Shown here piece by piece: positions 16,896 to 25,963 of a stretch of 64,000 nt of DNA. The notes under the pieces are model-generated. The model searched no databases and was not told the DNA's origin. It saw only the letters and a list, made by a program, of their open reading frames with translations. The first letter of the stretch is position 1; the number at the start of each line of letters is the position of its first letter. Location of the stretch: contig CAZEID010000006.1 of assembly GCA_964512075.1 (NCBI GenBank), positions 1 through 64,000 on the forward strand, written 5' to 3'. This DNA comes from CAZEID01 sp964512075 (lineage in GTDB: Bacteria > Patescibacteriota > WWE3 > 9FT-COMBO-53-11). Position numbers and translations under genes: made by a program.

Positions 16896-17670
16896 AACTA
16901 ACCCTCTCTTTATTCTCTTGGTCGGAATCTTTGTGGGCGGGGCGGCCGGATTTATCGGCTCATTCATGGTATTAAAGCGGATGGCCCTCGTAGGGGACGC
17001 CTTCACCCACGTCGCTCTTCCCGGAATGGCGATCGCTCTGCTTCTGCAGCTCGACCCGATGACCGGGGCCTTCGCCGCCCTCACTCTCGCCGCCCTCGGA
17101 ATCTGGTACCTTGAAGAAACCTCCCGCATTTACCCCGAGGCACTAGTGGGAATTTTCTTCGCGACAGCGCTCGCGATCGGAATTCTCATCACTCCCGAAA
17201 CTGAATTACTGGAAACGCTGTTCGGAAGCATTGAGAAGATCAACCTTCTCGAGGGATTCTTAACCATCATTCTCGCCGTTCTTGTCTCCGCCAGCGGCTA
17301 CCTAATCTCCAAGAAGTTGGTCCTGGGAATACTTTCGGAGGAGCTAGCGACCTCGGTGGGCATTTCCCGCAAAAAGATTAACCTAATCTACTTACTCTTA
17401 GTCGCGGTCACCGTAACCATTGGAATTCGCTTTGTGGGAACGCTATTGATGGGAGCCCTGGTAATTATCCCGGCCGCGAGCGCCAAGAACATTAGCACTA
17501 GCCTGGGCAGCTACTACCGACTCTCCATCCTATTTGGGATAGCCTCGGCTGCCGTAGGAGTCGGGATAGCTGCGACTTACGGCATCCTTTCGGGGCCGGC
17601 CGTAGTCCTAACCAGCACGTCCCTTTTCCTAGTCACCTTCGTCATCAAAAAACTGGTAGGAAGGGTTTAA
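16888..17670 (+). CDS. Zn/Mn-type ABC transporter permease
   Basis: About eight hydrophobic segments across 260 residues and the family motifs GSFMVLKRMALVGDAFTHVALPG and GALVIIPAASAKNI, as in ZnuB/TroC-like (ABC-3) permeases. It forms the membrane channel for the ATPase encoded just before it. Its GTG lies inside the last codons of that gene, so translation is coupled. Confidence 0.88.
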   Translation: MIETNPLFILLVGIFVGGAAGFIGSFMVLKRMALVGDAFTHVALPGMAIALLLQLDPMTGAFAALTLAALGIWYLEETSRIYPEALVGIFFATALAIGILITPETELLETLFGSIEKINLLEGFLTIILAVLVSASGYLISKKLVLGILSEELATSVGISRKKINLIYLLLVAVTVTIGIRFVGTLLMGALVIIPAASAKNISTSLGSYYRLSILFGIASAAVGVGIAATYGILSGPAVVLTSTSLFLVTFVIKKLVGRV

Positions 17671-17685
17671 GTACCGCCGCGGCTA

Positions 17686-19293
17686 TCAGTAGACCTCCTC
17701 CTTCTTCTCACGAGCAAAGCTAATCCACTCTTCCAAAACCTCCAGTACTACTTGGAAGGGCGCTTCCACCAGTAGCGTAACAATCAAAGCTAGGACGTTG
17801 AAACGGGAAAGGCCGGCCGAGATAATACTCCCCGCCCGGAGAAAAGGCAAGGCGAAAAAATCAAAAATCACGGTCCCAACCGTTTCTTTTCCTCCAACCA
17901 TCACCAACTCCCGGGAGGACTCCCGCACCCGAAGCCCAAAATAGGTCACGATTGAAGTGTAGAAAAGAAAGAGCGCAACTGCGAAGGGAGTAAACCCCAG
18001 CCGAGTTAAATACAAGGAGACAAAACCAAAAATCGCAACAAAAGCGAGGAGATAAATTAGAAATAAAGTCAGGGCAATTCCCCCGCTCCGCCTTTTTACC
18101 TCCACCCGATTCTGCTCGGAAAAAACTCCCCGGCCGGCACCGTTGGGAGAAAAAATTGCCTCTTGAGCCGCGGCAACTACCCGCTCCTCGTTTTCCCGCT
18201 CCGGGGTACCTAGAGAAGAGGTCAGCAAGAAAAGCAGCAAGGGAGGAAAGAAGAAGTTAATCGCCAGGGGAACCAAGTGGACTTTTCCGTAAATAATTCG
18301 CTCCGCAGGAAGTTCCAGGGCAAAAGTTAAAAGAATTTTGGTTAGGAAGATATAAATCAAGGCGCGCGTCGTTGTAGTGGTTAACCGCTCCCGCTCGCGG
18401 GCCATTTTCCGCCGGTAGGAATCAGATACTTCTTGAGCCAATCGGGCACGGTTCTCCAAGATTCCAATCCCTGCGCGCTCCAAGGCATCTCGCAACATCA
18501 CGAACGGGGAAGTGTAACGGCGTACCAATGCCGAGAGCGCTCCGCCCAACCGGTAACTGGAGATCTTACTAATAGCCGCCTTAATCTGGGGCAAATTACT
18601 GATCACCTCCCCAATGTGAGCTTCTCCATTCGTCTTCCAATCCGGGTAGAAGAGTTCGAAGAGATTAAATTCCAACATCGCCCGATCCAGCTTAAGGAGA
18701 TTGCGGTAAATCGCCACTTGGAGCTGAATCAAGGCATAGCGCTCATCCAGCTGAGGGTCGGAGAGAATGATGGCCTTCTTTAGATTTGCCAGCATCAAAT
18801 CAGCCAGGGCATCCTCCCGAGTGGGCGGGGCAAAGAACTCTTCGATCTCCGAAGAAGCAAGCCGAATCACCAAAGCAAAATCGTCGTCAGTCGGGTTGAG
18901 CTCCCGCCCGTGCAAAACTTGGCGGTACTTCTCCAAAATTCGAACCACGTTCCCAACCACACTCTCCGGGTAGTAATCATTCTTGAGATAGCGGCCCCGG
19001 ATTAACTCCTTCAGTAGTCCTTCCGCTACCAGCTGGGAATTAGATTCTGCCCGCAACCGGCGGGAGAGAATTCGCTCGATTGAAGCGCGGCGGAAAAGAT
19101 GGGGCTCGGTATACTCCATTGCCCGCCGAACCCTTTCGTAGATGGAAGCTAAGGTAGCCACGGCATGCGGCACCTTAATCCGGGGACCCTCACCGAAAGT
19201 GGGTTCCAAATCTTGGGAGTAGGCCTGCGCTAAAGCTTGGACAGCGATCTGTCGCTCGGAACTGGAAGCGGCCGAATCTTCGCTACTGTGCAT
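17686..19293 (-). CDS. Conserved-looking membrane protein of unknown function beside a VirD4-like ATPase
   Basis: I do not recognise a family. The first 300 residues are soluble, helical and charged. At least five hydrophobic segments follow (for example IYIFLTKILLTFALELPA, FFFPPLLLFLLTS, LTLFLIYLLAFVAIFGFV). The C-terminal part has FQVVLEVLEEWISFAREKKEE. The gene lies 38 nt downstream of the VirD4-like ATPase on the same strand, so it probably acts with it, perhaps as its membrane platform; that is inference from position only. Confidence 0.7.
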   Translation of the reverse strand: MHSSEDSAASSSERQIAVQALAQAYSQDLEPTFGEGPRIKVPHAVATLASIYERVRRAMEYTEPHLFRRASIERILSRRLRAESNSQLVAEGLLKELIRGRYLKNDYYPESVVGNVVRILEKYRQVLHGRELNPTDDDFALVIRLASSEIEEFFAPPTREDALADLMLANLKKAIILSDPQLDERYALIQLQVAIYRNLLKLDRAMLEFNLFELFYPDWKTNGEAHIGEVISNLPQIKAAISKISSYRLGGALSALVRRYTSPFVMLRDALERAGIGILENRARLAQEVSDSYRRKMARERERLTTTTTRALIYIFLTKILLTFALELPAERIIYGKVHLVPLAINFFFPPLLLFLLTSSLGTPERENEERVVAAAQEAIFSPNGAGRGVFSEQNRVEVKRRSGGIALTLFLIYLLAFVAIFGFVSLYLTRLGFTPFAVALFLFYTSIVTYFGLRVRESSRELVMVGGKETVGTVIFDFFALPFLRAGSIISAGLSRFNVLALIVTLLVEAPFQVVLEVLEEWISFAREKKEEVY

Positions 19294-19331
19294 CGCTGTC
19301 TATGATAACACGGCCGATCGGAAGCGGGGAT

Positions 19332-21890
19332 TTACAATCTTGCCCGGAGCCGGATCTCCTCCTCCACCTCCGCGGCGGGGCGAGTGTATTTCATCCGAGA
19401 CTCCTCTTTAATCTGGGCAGCCCGGCGGGGATCTCGCGCAATGGCTTGAATCTGGGACCAGTCCGTCCGCATCCTAAACGGGATCGAGGGAACCCCATTA
19501 ATCAACAAGCGGACGTAGGCTTGCCCGATGGCCGCATTGAGCAAATCCATCCGAGAGAAATCGGGGGAAACCTCGCTCTCAAGAAACTCGGCATCTTCCG
19601 CCCCAACTCGGAAAAGAATCTTGGTTCCCACGTTCCCAAAAACTGCCCGCTTGATATCTTCAGTCAGCTGACCAATAAACTGATTCGCCACAATTAGATT
19701 CAGCCGGTATTTCCGGGCCTCGGATAGGATTTGGACGAAGTCGGGCGTCGCAAAGTTTTGGAATTCATCCACGTAAAGGTAGAAGTCCGGCCGCTGCTCT
19801 TCGGGTATCTCTACCCGCCCCATGGCTGCTGTCAAAATCCGCGGCACTAAAATCAGCCCCAAAAAGTTGGAATTTTCCTCCCCAATCCTCCCTTTGGAGA
19901 GGTTCACTAATAGAACCTTTCGCTGATCCATTACCTCCCGGAAGCTGAAGGAGGATTTCCCCTGGCCGATGATGTTGCGCATCAGCTTTTCCGTCACAAA
20001 CCGGTCGAACTTGGAGACGAAGTAGCCCAAGGTTTCGCTTTTGTGAAAGTCGGAAGTTTGAGCAAGCTCGTCAGTCCAATATTTCTTCACAATCGGATCC
20101 GTAATTAACGGGACCTTGCTAGCGGCAAAAACCGGGTCGGTCAGCAGGCGGAAAACTTCCACCAAGGTATTTTCCTTCTCGCTCATCGCTGTGAGCATCA
20201 CATTCCGCACCGCCCGCTCCAAGCGGGGGCCCAAAATTCCGGTTCGGTTTGGATCATAAAGCTTGTAAAGGAGAGAAATAAAGGAGTTAATTACGAGATG
20301 TTTTCCTTCTTCTGTCTCCGCTTCCAAGATGTTGAGAGCCGGCGGCCGTTCTAAATCACCGGGATCGAAGTAAATTACATCGGCCTGGCGTTCTTTCGGG
20401 ATCATTTGGAGAAGATCCTCCACCGCGTCGCCATGCGGATCTACGAAACAAAGCCCCTCACCGGCGACGATATCTTGATAAGCCATAAACTTGAGCAACT
20501 CGCTTTTACCGGTTCCGGTCTGACCGATGATGTAAGTATGCCGCCGGCGATCGTTTCGCTGCAGATAGACCGGTACTTCTATCCCCCGCGAGGACGCTCG
20601 ACCAAGGTAGAGACCCGCAGTCGGCAGATCTAAGGGAATCGCCCCGGTTTTGGCCCCCAACCACTTAATGTTCGGCGTTGCTACCCACTTGTTGGGCAGG
20701 TGGAAAAGCGTCGCCAGCTCCTCGCTCGAAAAGACCGTCCAGTGCATAAAGCGCGGAACATGCCGGTAGAGAAAATCCACCATAAAGGACTTTTTAAAGA
20801 GGGCTTTCTTAACAGCAAAACCCGCTAGCTGTGGCGCGGAGAATTGGCTCAAACTGGTCACAATGCTGGAGAGTTGGAGATCGGCCGAAGCTTTCGTCGG
20901 CGCGACGGTCACAATCCTGATCAGCGCATAAAATCCGGGTTTATTGACCTTCCGGGCAATCGCTTCCTCAGTTTCCTTTCCCAGAACAACCCGACTCTCT
21001 CCCTCCGGCTTTCTCTCCATTTCTTTCGCCTTTAAAATGAAGGCCTGGCCTTGGCGCTGCCAGCTGGCGTCAGCCGGAGAGACCACAATTTGGATCACCG
21101 CCGCCTCGCCTTGGGCCAGCTTGGTTAAAGCGGAGGTAATGGTGTTAAGGGAATCGGTCTCTTCGCCCAAATCTACGTACGTCCTAATTGGGTAATACTT
21201 TGGTCCAGTTGTTACAAGCTGATTAAAAGAAACGTACCCTTCTTTTTGAAAAATGTCATACTCCTGAACTTCCTTAATCTCGGCACTGGGATAAGCCGCG
21301 TGCAGCTGTTTCTCCACTAAAGAACAAACCTCGCGAGGAGAAACTACCACAAAATGGATATGCTCGTGGTCCGCTATAATTTCGAAACTTAAATTAATCT
21401 GGGGGACCCCCAAGGACAGCGGTCCTCCACCCCGGTGGAGCCCCGCAAGGGAAGTGAAAAATTGCTCGGCGGCACCCGCCCGAATCTCGCTGTCCCGCGG
21501 CACCAACACCTCCAAAAAGACTAAATCGGGTCCGCCTTTCCGAGAAGCAACGGGGCCCGCCAGTTTCTGCCACTGCCGCTTCCACCATTCCCCCAACCAG
21601 CGGAAGGCACTCGTAATCGGAAGCTTCTGAGATTCCTTTACCTCCTGAACAGTTAAGGGTGGGGCAACCAGCCCCGGCTCAATCGGGGAACCGGGAAGAG
21701 AAGGCGGAGTTGGCGAGACTGGGGACGGCGAAGCTGGAAGGGAGGGCGGAGGAACGGAAGAGGAAGGTAAGGCCGCGGGACTCTCAGGAGCGGTTTCGGC
21801 CTCCTTGCCTACCTCCGACGGGGAGGGCTTTTCGGGAGCAGGAAAACCGGGGATTTTTTCGGGAGTACCGGAGATTGGCTCTGTTTCCAC
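19332..21890 (-). CDS. VirD4/TraG-like conjugative-type ATPase (HerA/DUF87 class)
   Basis: Residues 1-90 are proline/serine-rich. A region resembling the N-terminal part of FtsK/HerA-type proteins follows, then an ATPase domain with Walker A GQTGTGKSELL, CFVDPHGDA, Walker B FYLYVDEFQNF and ANQFIGQLTEDIK. Such proteins act as DNA- or protein-translocating coupling ATPases; CPR genomes commonly encode one without a full conjugation system. I favour the GTG at 21890 with AGAGG just upstream; a TTG at 21908 is the alternative. The unknown membrane protein follows immediately. Confidence 0.85.
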   Translation of the reverse strand: METEPISGTPEKIPGFPAPEKPSPSEVGKEAETAPESPAALPSSSVPPPSLPASPSPVSPTPPSLPGSPIEPGLVAPPLTVQEVKESQKLPITSAFRWLGEWWKRQWQKLAGPVASRKGGPDLVFLEVLVPRDSEIRAGAAEQFFTSLAGLHRGGGPLSLGVPQINLSFEIIADHEHIHFVVVSPREVCSLVEKQLHAAYPSAEIKEVQEYDIFQKEGYVSFNQLVTTGPKYYPIRTYVDLGEETDSLNTITSALTKLAQGEAAVIQIVVSPADASWQRQGQAFILKAKEMERKPEGESRVVLGKETEEAIARKVNKPGFYALIRIVTVAPTKASADLQLSSIVTSLSQFSAPQLAGFAVKKALFKKSFMVDFLYRHVPRFMHWTVFSSEELATLFHLPNKWVATPNIKWLGAKTGAIPLDLPTAGLYLGRASSRGIEVPVYLQRNDRRRHTYIIGQTGTGKSELLKFMAYQDIVAGEGLCFVDPHGDAVEDLLQMIPKERQADVIYFDPGDLERPPALNILEAETEEGKHLVINSFISLLYKLYDPNRTGILGPRLERAVRNVMLTAMSEKENTLVEVFRLLTDPVFAASKVPLITDPIVKKYWTDELAQTSDFHKSETLGYFVSKFDRFVTEKLMRNIIGQGKSSFSFREVMDQRKVLLVNLSKGRIGEENSNFLGLILVPRILTAAMGRVEIPEEQRPDFYLYVDEFQNFATPDFVQILSEARKYRLNLIVANQFIGQLTEDIKRAVFGNVGTKILFRVGAEDAEFLESEVSPDFSRMDLLNAAIGQAYVRLLINGVPSIPFRMRTDWSQIQAIARDPRRAAQIKEESRMKYTRPAAEVEEEIRLRARL

Positions 21891-21923
21891 ACCTCTATCC
21901 TGCCACAAAATTGACCCGGGAAG

Positions 21924-22733
21924 CTACTTGACTAAACCTCGAACCCAATCTAGGAACTTGCTAAGCCCGCTGCGGGCCGCGGCCTGCTCCTCTTCAATCA
22001 CTTGCTGAAAGGATTCAAATGGCAGGGCACCTTGGACAACTTTGGCAGTAATGGTTCCGGAGGAGCGCGTTTGGCCAATAAAGAAGGTGGGCGTCCCAAT
22101 CCCTTGAGAAAAAACACTTGAGTAATTCTGGGCGATTTCGGTAATGTAGGCCAAATCCGCAGCCACCTCGTCTCTGAATTCCTCGGTGGAGAGGCAGTGG
22201 TTAAACGCGGCCGCATCCAACCCGATCTTGGTGGCGGCGGCGGCGTAATCCGCCTCCTTCATCCCCTCCCCGTTGGAGGCGGTTCGGGCAAAGATTTCGT
22301 CGTGGTAAGAGAAATATCCCTCATCTCCCTTTTGATCGCGGGCGCAATTGGCCGCCAAGGCCTCTTTGGTCGCGACTGGATCATGGAAAGACAAGGGAAG
22401 ATCGCGGTAGACAAACCTAACCTTGCCGGTGTCGATGTACTGTTCCTTGATCTTGGGAAGAGTTTCCGCAAAGAAGCTCTTGCAGAACGGGCACTCGTAG
22501 TCAGAAAACTCAATTATCGTAACTGGGGCATTAGGATCACCGAGACCGGGGTCGTCGTCCACCGAAATTTCCACCTCTCCCGCCACCGCGCCCGTGGGGA
22601 AACTGTCGGAAATTCTCCCCAAGCCACCGGTGGTAAGAATCGCGGCGGCCACTATCATCCCACTCAACAAGATCGCGGAAGGCAAAAAAAGGGGCCGGTA
22701 ACGGGTGATCCAGTCGGAAGGCGCTTTAGCCAT
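21924..22733 (-). CDS. DsbA-like secreted thioredoxin-fold oxidoreductase
   Basis: One N-terminal transmembrane anchor (LFLPSAILLSGMIVAAAIL) is followed by a thioredoxin fold with VTIIEFSDYECPFCKSFF (redox pair CPFC) and a cis-proline region GIGTPTFFIGQ. The 269-residue length fits DsbA/DsbG-like proteins that form disulfides outside the membrane. The ATG follows TATACT by 6 nt with no ribosome site (leaderless). A thioredoxin/CcdA fusion at 62516 could supply or drain electrons. Confidence 0.9.
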   Translation of the reverse strand: MAKAPSDWITRYRPLFLPSAILLSGMIVAAAILTTGGLGRISDSFPTGAVAGEVEISVDDDPGLGDPNAPVTIIEFSDYECPFCKSFFAETLPKIKEQYIDTGKVRFVYRDLPLSFHDPVATKEALAANCARDQKGDEGYFSYHDEIFARTASNGEGMKEADYAAAATKIGLDAAAFNHCLSTEEFRDEVAADLAYITEIAQNYSSVFSQGIGTPTFFIGQTRSSGTITAKVVQGALPFESFQQVIEEEQAAARSGLSKFLDWVRGLVK

Positions 22734-22755
22734 TGCGACAGTATAACAAAACTGG

Positions 22756-23733
22756 TCAGGCGGAAGGTGCTAACTCCTTGTTAACCAGATTCACCGGAGG
22801 TTTTCCTGCCAATACATCTAACACCGCTTGGGCCGCCAGTACCGCCATTGCGCCCCGGGCCTCGATCGTCGCCGAAGCAGTGTGGGGCGTCAGCACGACA
22901 TTGGGAAGCTCCGCTAATCCCGGCGCCAGGTTGGGCTCATTCTCGTAAACGTCCAGCGCGGCTCCTTTAATCGTGCCCGCCTTGAGGGCTCCCACCAACG
23001 CGGCTTCATCCACAATTGGCCCCCGCGAAGTATTGACAAGATAAGCCGTCGGTTTCATTAGTTTTAGCCGGTCAGCATTGATTAAGTGGCGGGTCTCTGG
23101 AAGGAGCGGAACATGGATTGAAACGAAGTCCGCCTCCTTCAGCAGAGCGTCTAAGCCCCGAAACTCTGCCCCAAACTCCTGCTCAAACTCGGTGGAGGGT
23201 TGAATATCATAGTAGAGTACCTGCATCCCCATCCCTTTGGAAGCGATCTCGGCCACCCGGGAGCCGATTCGGCCCAGCCCGACTACTCCCAAAACCTTTC
23301 CCTGGAGCTCGGTTCCCAGCAGCAGCTCCGGCTCCCAGCCCCGATACTTCCCTTGGCGGGTGAACTGATCGGATTCCGGAATCCGGCGGGCAATTGCCAA
23401 AAGCAGGGCGAAGGTGTGCTCCGCCACCGCTTCGGTCAGTACCCCCGGAGTGTTAGAAACGTAGATCTTGCGCTGAGTCGCGGCCGGAACGTCAATGTTG
23501 TCGTAGCCGACGGCGTAGTTGGAGATCAGCTTGAGTTGGGGACCGGCGGCGTCCATCACTTCCCCATCGATCTTGTCGGTCAGGAGGGAGAGGATCGCTT
23601 CCGCTCCCTTAACCCGTTCCAGCAGCACCTCGCGAGGAATCACCCGATCCTCTTCCCAAACCGAAAAATCGGTCCCTTTTAGGAGATCCAAACCAGCCCG
23701 GGGAATTTTGCGAGTGACGAAAACCTTGGGCAT
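22756..23733 (-). CDS. D-2-hydroxyacid dehydrogenase (glyoxylate/hydroxypyruvate reductase type)
   Basis: N-terminal catalytic half, then NAD(P)-binding GKVLGVVGLGRIGSRVAEIA, substrate-binding arginine in NTSRGPIVDE, acidic partner in ALDVYENEP and catalytic histidine in VLTPHTASAT. Length of 325 residues is normal. It interconverts 2-keto acids such as glyoxylate or hydroxypyruvate with D-hydroxyacids. ATG 23733 is chosen because TATTCT lies 7 nt upstream. A TrpR-type operator sits 90 nt further up, and a fragment of a paralogue lies beyond the TrpR-like gene. Confidence 0.92.
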   Translation of the reverse strand: MPKVFVTRKIPRAGLDLLKGTDFSVWEEDRVIPREVLLERVKGAEAILSLLTDKIDGEVMDAAGPQLKLISNYAVGYDNIDVPAATQRKIYVSNTPGVLTEAVAEHTFALLLAIARRIPESDQFTRQGKYRGWEPELLLGTELQGKVLGVVGLGRIGSRVAEIASKGMGMQVLYYDIQPSTEFEQEFGAEFRGLDALLKEADFVSIHVPLLPETRHLINADRLKLMKPTAYLVNTSRGPIVDEAALVGALKAGTIKGAALDVYENEPNLAPGLAELPNVVLTPHTASATIEARGAMAVLAAQAVLDVLAGKPPVNLVNKELAPSA

Positions 23734-23822
23734 CAGAACTAGAATAACAGAATTACCAGAGCCAGAATAACAGAATTTGGTAGCCAATCTCTATCGATAC
23801 CCACATCAAGCCGCATTTTACT

Positions 23823-23844
23823 GTTTTACAGAAAACTGTAAAAC
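23823..23844. promoter_or_regulatory. Operator-like palindrome, copy 1 (GTTTTACAG-N4-CTGTAAAAC)
   Basis: Perfect 9-bp arms around AAAA. It lies between the TrpR-like gene and the dehydrogenase, upstream of the latter. Identical arms occur at 24358-24379 and 41832-41853. Confidence 0.6.
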
Positions 23845-23910
23845 GGTAGAAACTAACCGAATAATCGATTACAACCTAATAAATCGGGTTAAAATTGGGT
23901 TAAAACCAAG

Positions 23911-24321
23911 TCAACGGGAAACGTCTTTGCGGGTAAAACCGGTGTAGACTTTCTTTTTAAAAACTTTCATTGAGGAGCCGACTTGACGGTAAGTTTTTGA
24001 TTTTGCCTCACTCTCAACCTTCTCCTCCCGTTTGTCAATCAACTCAAAACAACGGGGGTGCTGGTCCATACTCTTCTGGACAGAGGAAATTGTACTGTAG
24101 CCGACTTTAAGCTCCCGAGCTAGGTCACTTACTAACTTCCCTTGGGAAAGAAGTTGGGCGATCTTGATCCGGCGGCCAAGCCGCAAACGCTCGTCGGAAG
24201 TCAAAATCCCGTTCATAATTTCTTCCACGTCATAACCGTCCTTAGCCGCCAGAAGCGCCGCTCGAAGTTTATTGAGCGCGTCAAAGATTTCCTCCCTGGA
24301 GAGAAACTGATATCGCCGCAT
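23911..24321 (-). CDS. TrpR/YerC-YecD-like DNA-binding regulator
   Basis: Residues 1-105 match the TrpR-superfamily helical fold: ILTSDERLRLGRRIKIAQLL followed by an HTH in SDLARELKVGYSTISSVQKS. A basic C-terminal tail of 30 residues is extra. It probably binds the palindrome at 24358-24379, which overlaps its own -35 region (TAAAAT -10 at 24330-24335, 8 nt before the ATG). The ligand is unknown; no tryptophan genes are nearby, so the trp link should not be assumed. Confidence 0.85.
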   Translation of the reverse strand: MRRYQFLSREEIFDALNKLRAALLAAKDGYDVEEIMNGILTSDERLRLGRRIKIAQLLSQGKLVSDLARELKVGYSTISSVQKSMDQHPRCFELIDKREEKVESEAKSKTYRQVGSSMKVFKKKVYTGFTRKDVSR

Positions 24322-24357
24322 TTGCGCTAATTTTACACCCCCATTTCCAAATTTCCA

Positions 24358-24379
24358 GTTTTACAGAAATCTGTAAAAC
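24358..24379. promoter_or_regulatory. Operator-like palindrome, copy 2, at the TrpR-like gene promoter
   Basis: GTTTTACAG-AAAT-CTGTAAAAC, with perfect arms. It overlaps the predicted -35 of the TrpR-like gene, as expected for autorepression. Confidence 0.7.
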
Positions 24380-24428
24380 AGTAGAGAATTGCTAAGGAGA
24401 AGGGTTTAGAAACCGAAGTAGGTTAGAA

Positions 24429-24476
24429 TCAAAATCCACCCGAGGGAATTTTGCGGGTCACGAAAACTCTCGCCAT
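24429..24476 (-). pseudogene. Remnant of a second D-2-hydroxyacid dehydrogenase gene (N-terminal 15 codons)
   Basis: From ATG 24476 the frame gives MARVFVTRKIPSGGF then TGA. The intact dehydrogenase at 23733 begins MPKVFVTRKIPRAG. DNA identity is obvious in the same stretch (AATTTTGCG and TCACGAAAA blocks on the plus strand). It looks like the stump left by a duplication or deletion around the TrpR-like gene. The rest of the 24322-24652 gap holds the operator and a promoter. Confidence 0.65.
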
Positions 24477-24541
24477 CAAGAGCAGAACATCGGATACGGG
24501 GTATCAGAGGCAAGCAGATTTCTAATTGACGAGAATCTTCC

Positions 24542-24569
24542 TTGACTTTACCAAACCTAAACCTATACT
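24542..24569 (+). promoter_or_regulatory. Promoter of the small acidic-tail protein gene
   Basis: TTGACT, 16-nt spacer, TATACT. The start near 24576 gives a 75-nt leader with a strong ribosome site before the ATG at 24653. Confidence 0.6.
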
Positions 24570-24652
24570 TAGGGTAAGGGCTAATTCAGGAAACAGAAAG
24601 GAGAAGAGGATCGCCGCCAAGCCCAAATCCTCCTGTTCATACGGAGGGAGAG

Positions 24653-24844
24653 ATGCCTCCCAAAGAGTACTGGTACGATTCGCATGGGAACTACCACGAA
24701 GATTGGAAGCGGGCGGTCGAGGCCGAAAGAGCCAACGAAGAGGCGGCCGGCCGGTCAGACTGCCGCGCGGGCTTCGACGAACGCAGTGGCTCCAGTGAGA
24801 ATGATTCTGACAAGAATGACTCCAGTAAGAGTAGTGGGAAATGA
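24653..24844 (+). CDS. Small hydrophilic protein, unknown
   Basis: 63 residues: PPKEYWYDSHGNYHEDWKRA then a Ser/Asp/Asn-rich low-complexity tail. It has its own promoter, a strong Shine-Dalgarno (GGAGGGAG) and an immediate terminator, so it is a genuine one-gene unit. No membrane span or known domain is visible. Confidence 0.65.
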   Translation: MPPKEYWYDSHGNYHEDWKRAVEAERANEEAAGRSDCRAGFDERSGSSENDSDKNDSSKSSGK

Positions 24845-24853
24845 CTCCAGCGT

Positions 24854-24887
24854 GGGTAAACCGAGTTTTGGTTTACCCTCTTTTATT
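24854..24887 (+). terminator. Intrinsic terminator of the small-protein gene
   Basis: GGGTAAACC pairs with GGTTTACCC around GAGTTTT, followed by TCTTTTATT. Confidence 0.85.
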
Positions 24888-24899
24888 GTAGTCTGAACA

Positions 24900-25919
24900 G
24901 TGGCAATAAAAATGGTCCCCACAACTAAAGACCCAGAACTGGAGAGGCTAGGCAGGGCTTATGAAGCTTACTTCGACGTGGCTGATCCAAGGAAGATCGG
25001 AGAGATTCGCAGAGATATTTTCTTCTTCCGCAAACCGTTTTTGGAAAGGGAAAAAGCCTACCTCCAGCATAAAAAAACAATCGGGGAGCTAAAGCCGCTC
25101 TACAAAGACCTGGTCAAGGCAAGAAATAAATACGCCCAATCGAAAGGCCCCTATCGAAACTTCCTCCATTTTGCCCTCAATGATGATGGTGTACCAGAAA
25201 AAAGTTTTGAAAAATTCCTTGAACAAATCGATTCACTGATAAATAGGATCAACAAAAACCTCCCCAAACCAAAAAACAGCGGACAGTTCTATTCTCCCCT
25301 CAACATGCCAGACTTTATCGACGAGATTAGTAGCAAAAAATACTCGCTACCAGAATATGTCATAAGAAGATTGGGCGAATACTCTCCCGAAATTGGGCAA
25401 ATGCTCCCAAGGATAAGATTTGAGGATGCGGATAAAAATCACGGTTTTAACGAGGCTCTTTTCCGGCCCGTTACGGGAACTGTCGTAGTTCGAACTTGGC
25501 CAAGCTCCGATCTTCAACACGCAATCTCCCTAGCTCACGAAGTAGGACACGCTGTAGCATACCTCCGATTAATAAAGGAAGGGATAGATCCCAAAGACAA
25601 ACCAAAGTACTGGCACGAAAAGCAGGCTATCAGAATGGAGTTAACTTTTATTGGAACACTCCCCCAGGATCTGCGAAACGCTGCTATCGGAAACATCCTT
25701 TGGCAGTTTACTATTGCTTTGTTTGAAGTGGAAACATACGCCAAGCCCAATCTAAATTTCGATCGAGTGTTTGCCCAGTCTTTTAACCGCTGTTATAAAG
25801 AAGCTCAACAAAAAGAAAATCCATTTTATGTAGTAATGGAACCGCTTCTCCGCCGCCCCTGCTCCGCCGTTACGCAAGGAATAGTTCACACCGGGGAACT
25901 TTCTCAAGTACTCAATTAA
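24900..25919 (+). CDS. Putative gluzincin-type metallopeptidase (HEVGH)
   Basis: The 339-residue protein is helical, with LAHEVGHAVAYL at about residues 210-220 (HExxH zinc motif) and a candidate third ligand in AIRMELTFIG about 30 residues later. This spacing recalls gluzincins such as M3 oligopeptidases, but the protein is half their length and I cannot place it firmly. No signal peptide, so probably cytoplasmic. It starts at GTG 24900; an ATG four codons in is the alternative. Its AT content is visibly higher than that of the neighbouring genes, which may mean transfer. Confidence 0.6.
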   Translation: MAIKMVPTTKDPELERLGRAYEAYFDVADPRKIGEIRRDIFFFRKPFLEREKAYLQHKKTIGELKPLYKDLVKARNKYAQSKGPYRNFLHFALNDDGVPEKSFEKFLEQIDSLINRINKNLPKPKNSGQFYSPLNMPDFIDEISSKKYSLPEYVIRRLGEYSPEIGQMLPRIRFEDADKNHGFNEALFRPVTGTVVVRTWPSSDLQHAISLAHEVGHAVAYLRLIKEGIDPKDKPKYWHEKQAIRMELTFIGTLPQDLRNAAIGNILWQFTIALFEVETYAKPNLNFDRVFAQSFNRCYKEAQQKENPFYVVMEPLLRRPCSAVTQGIVHTGELSQVLN

Positions 25920-25963
25920 TCCAAAAATTTAGCAGACCTTGGGAATCTTGCGGGCCAACTCAA

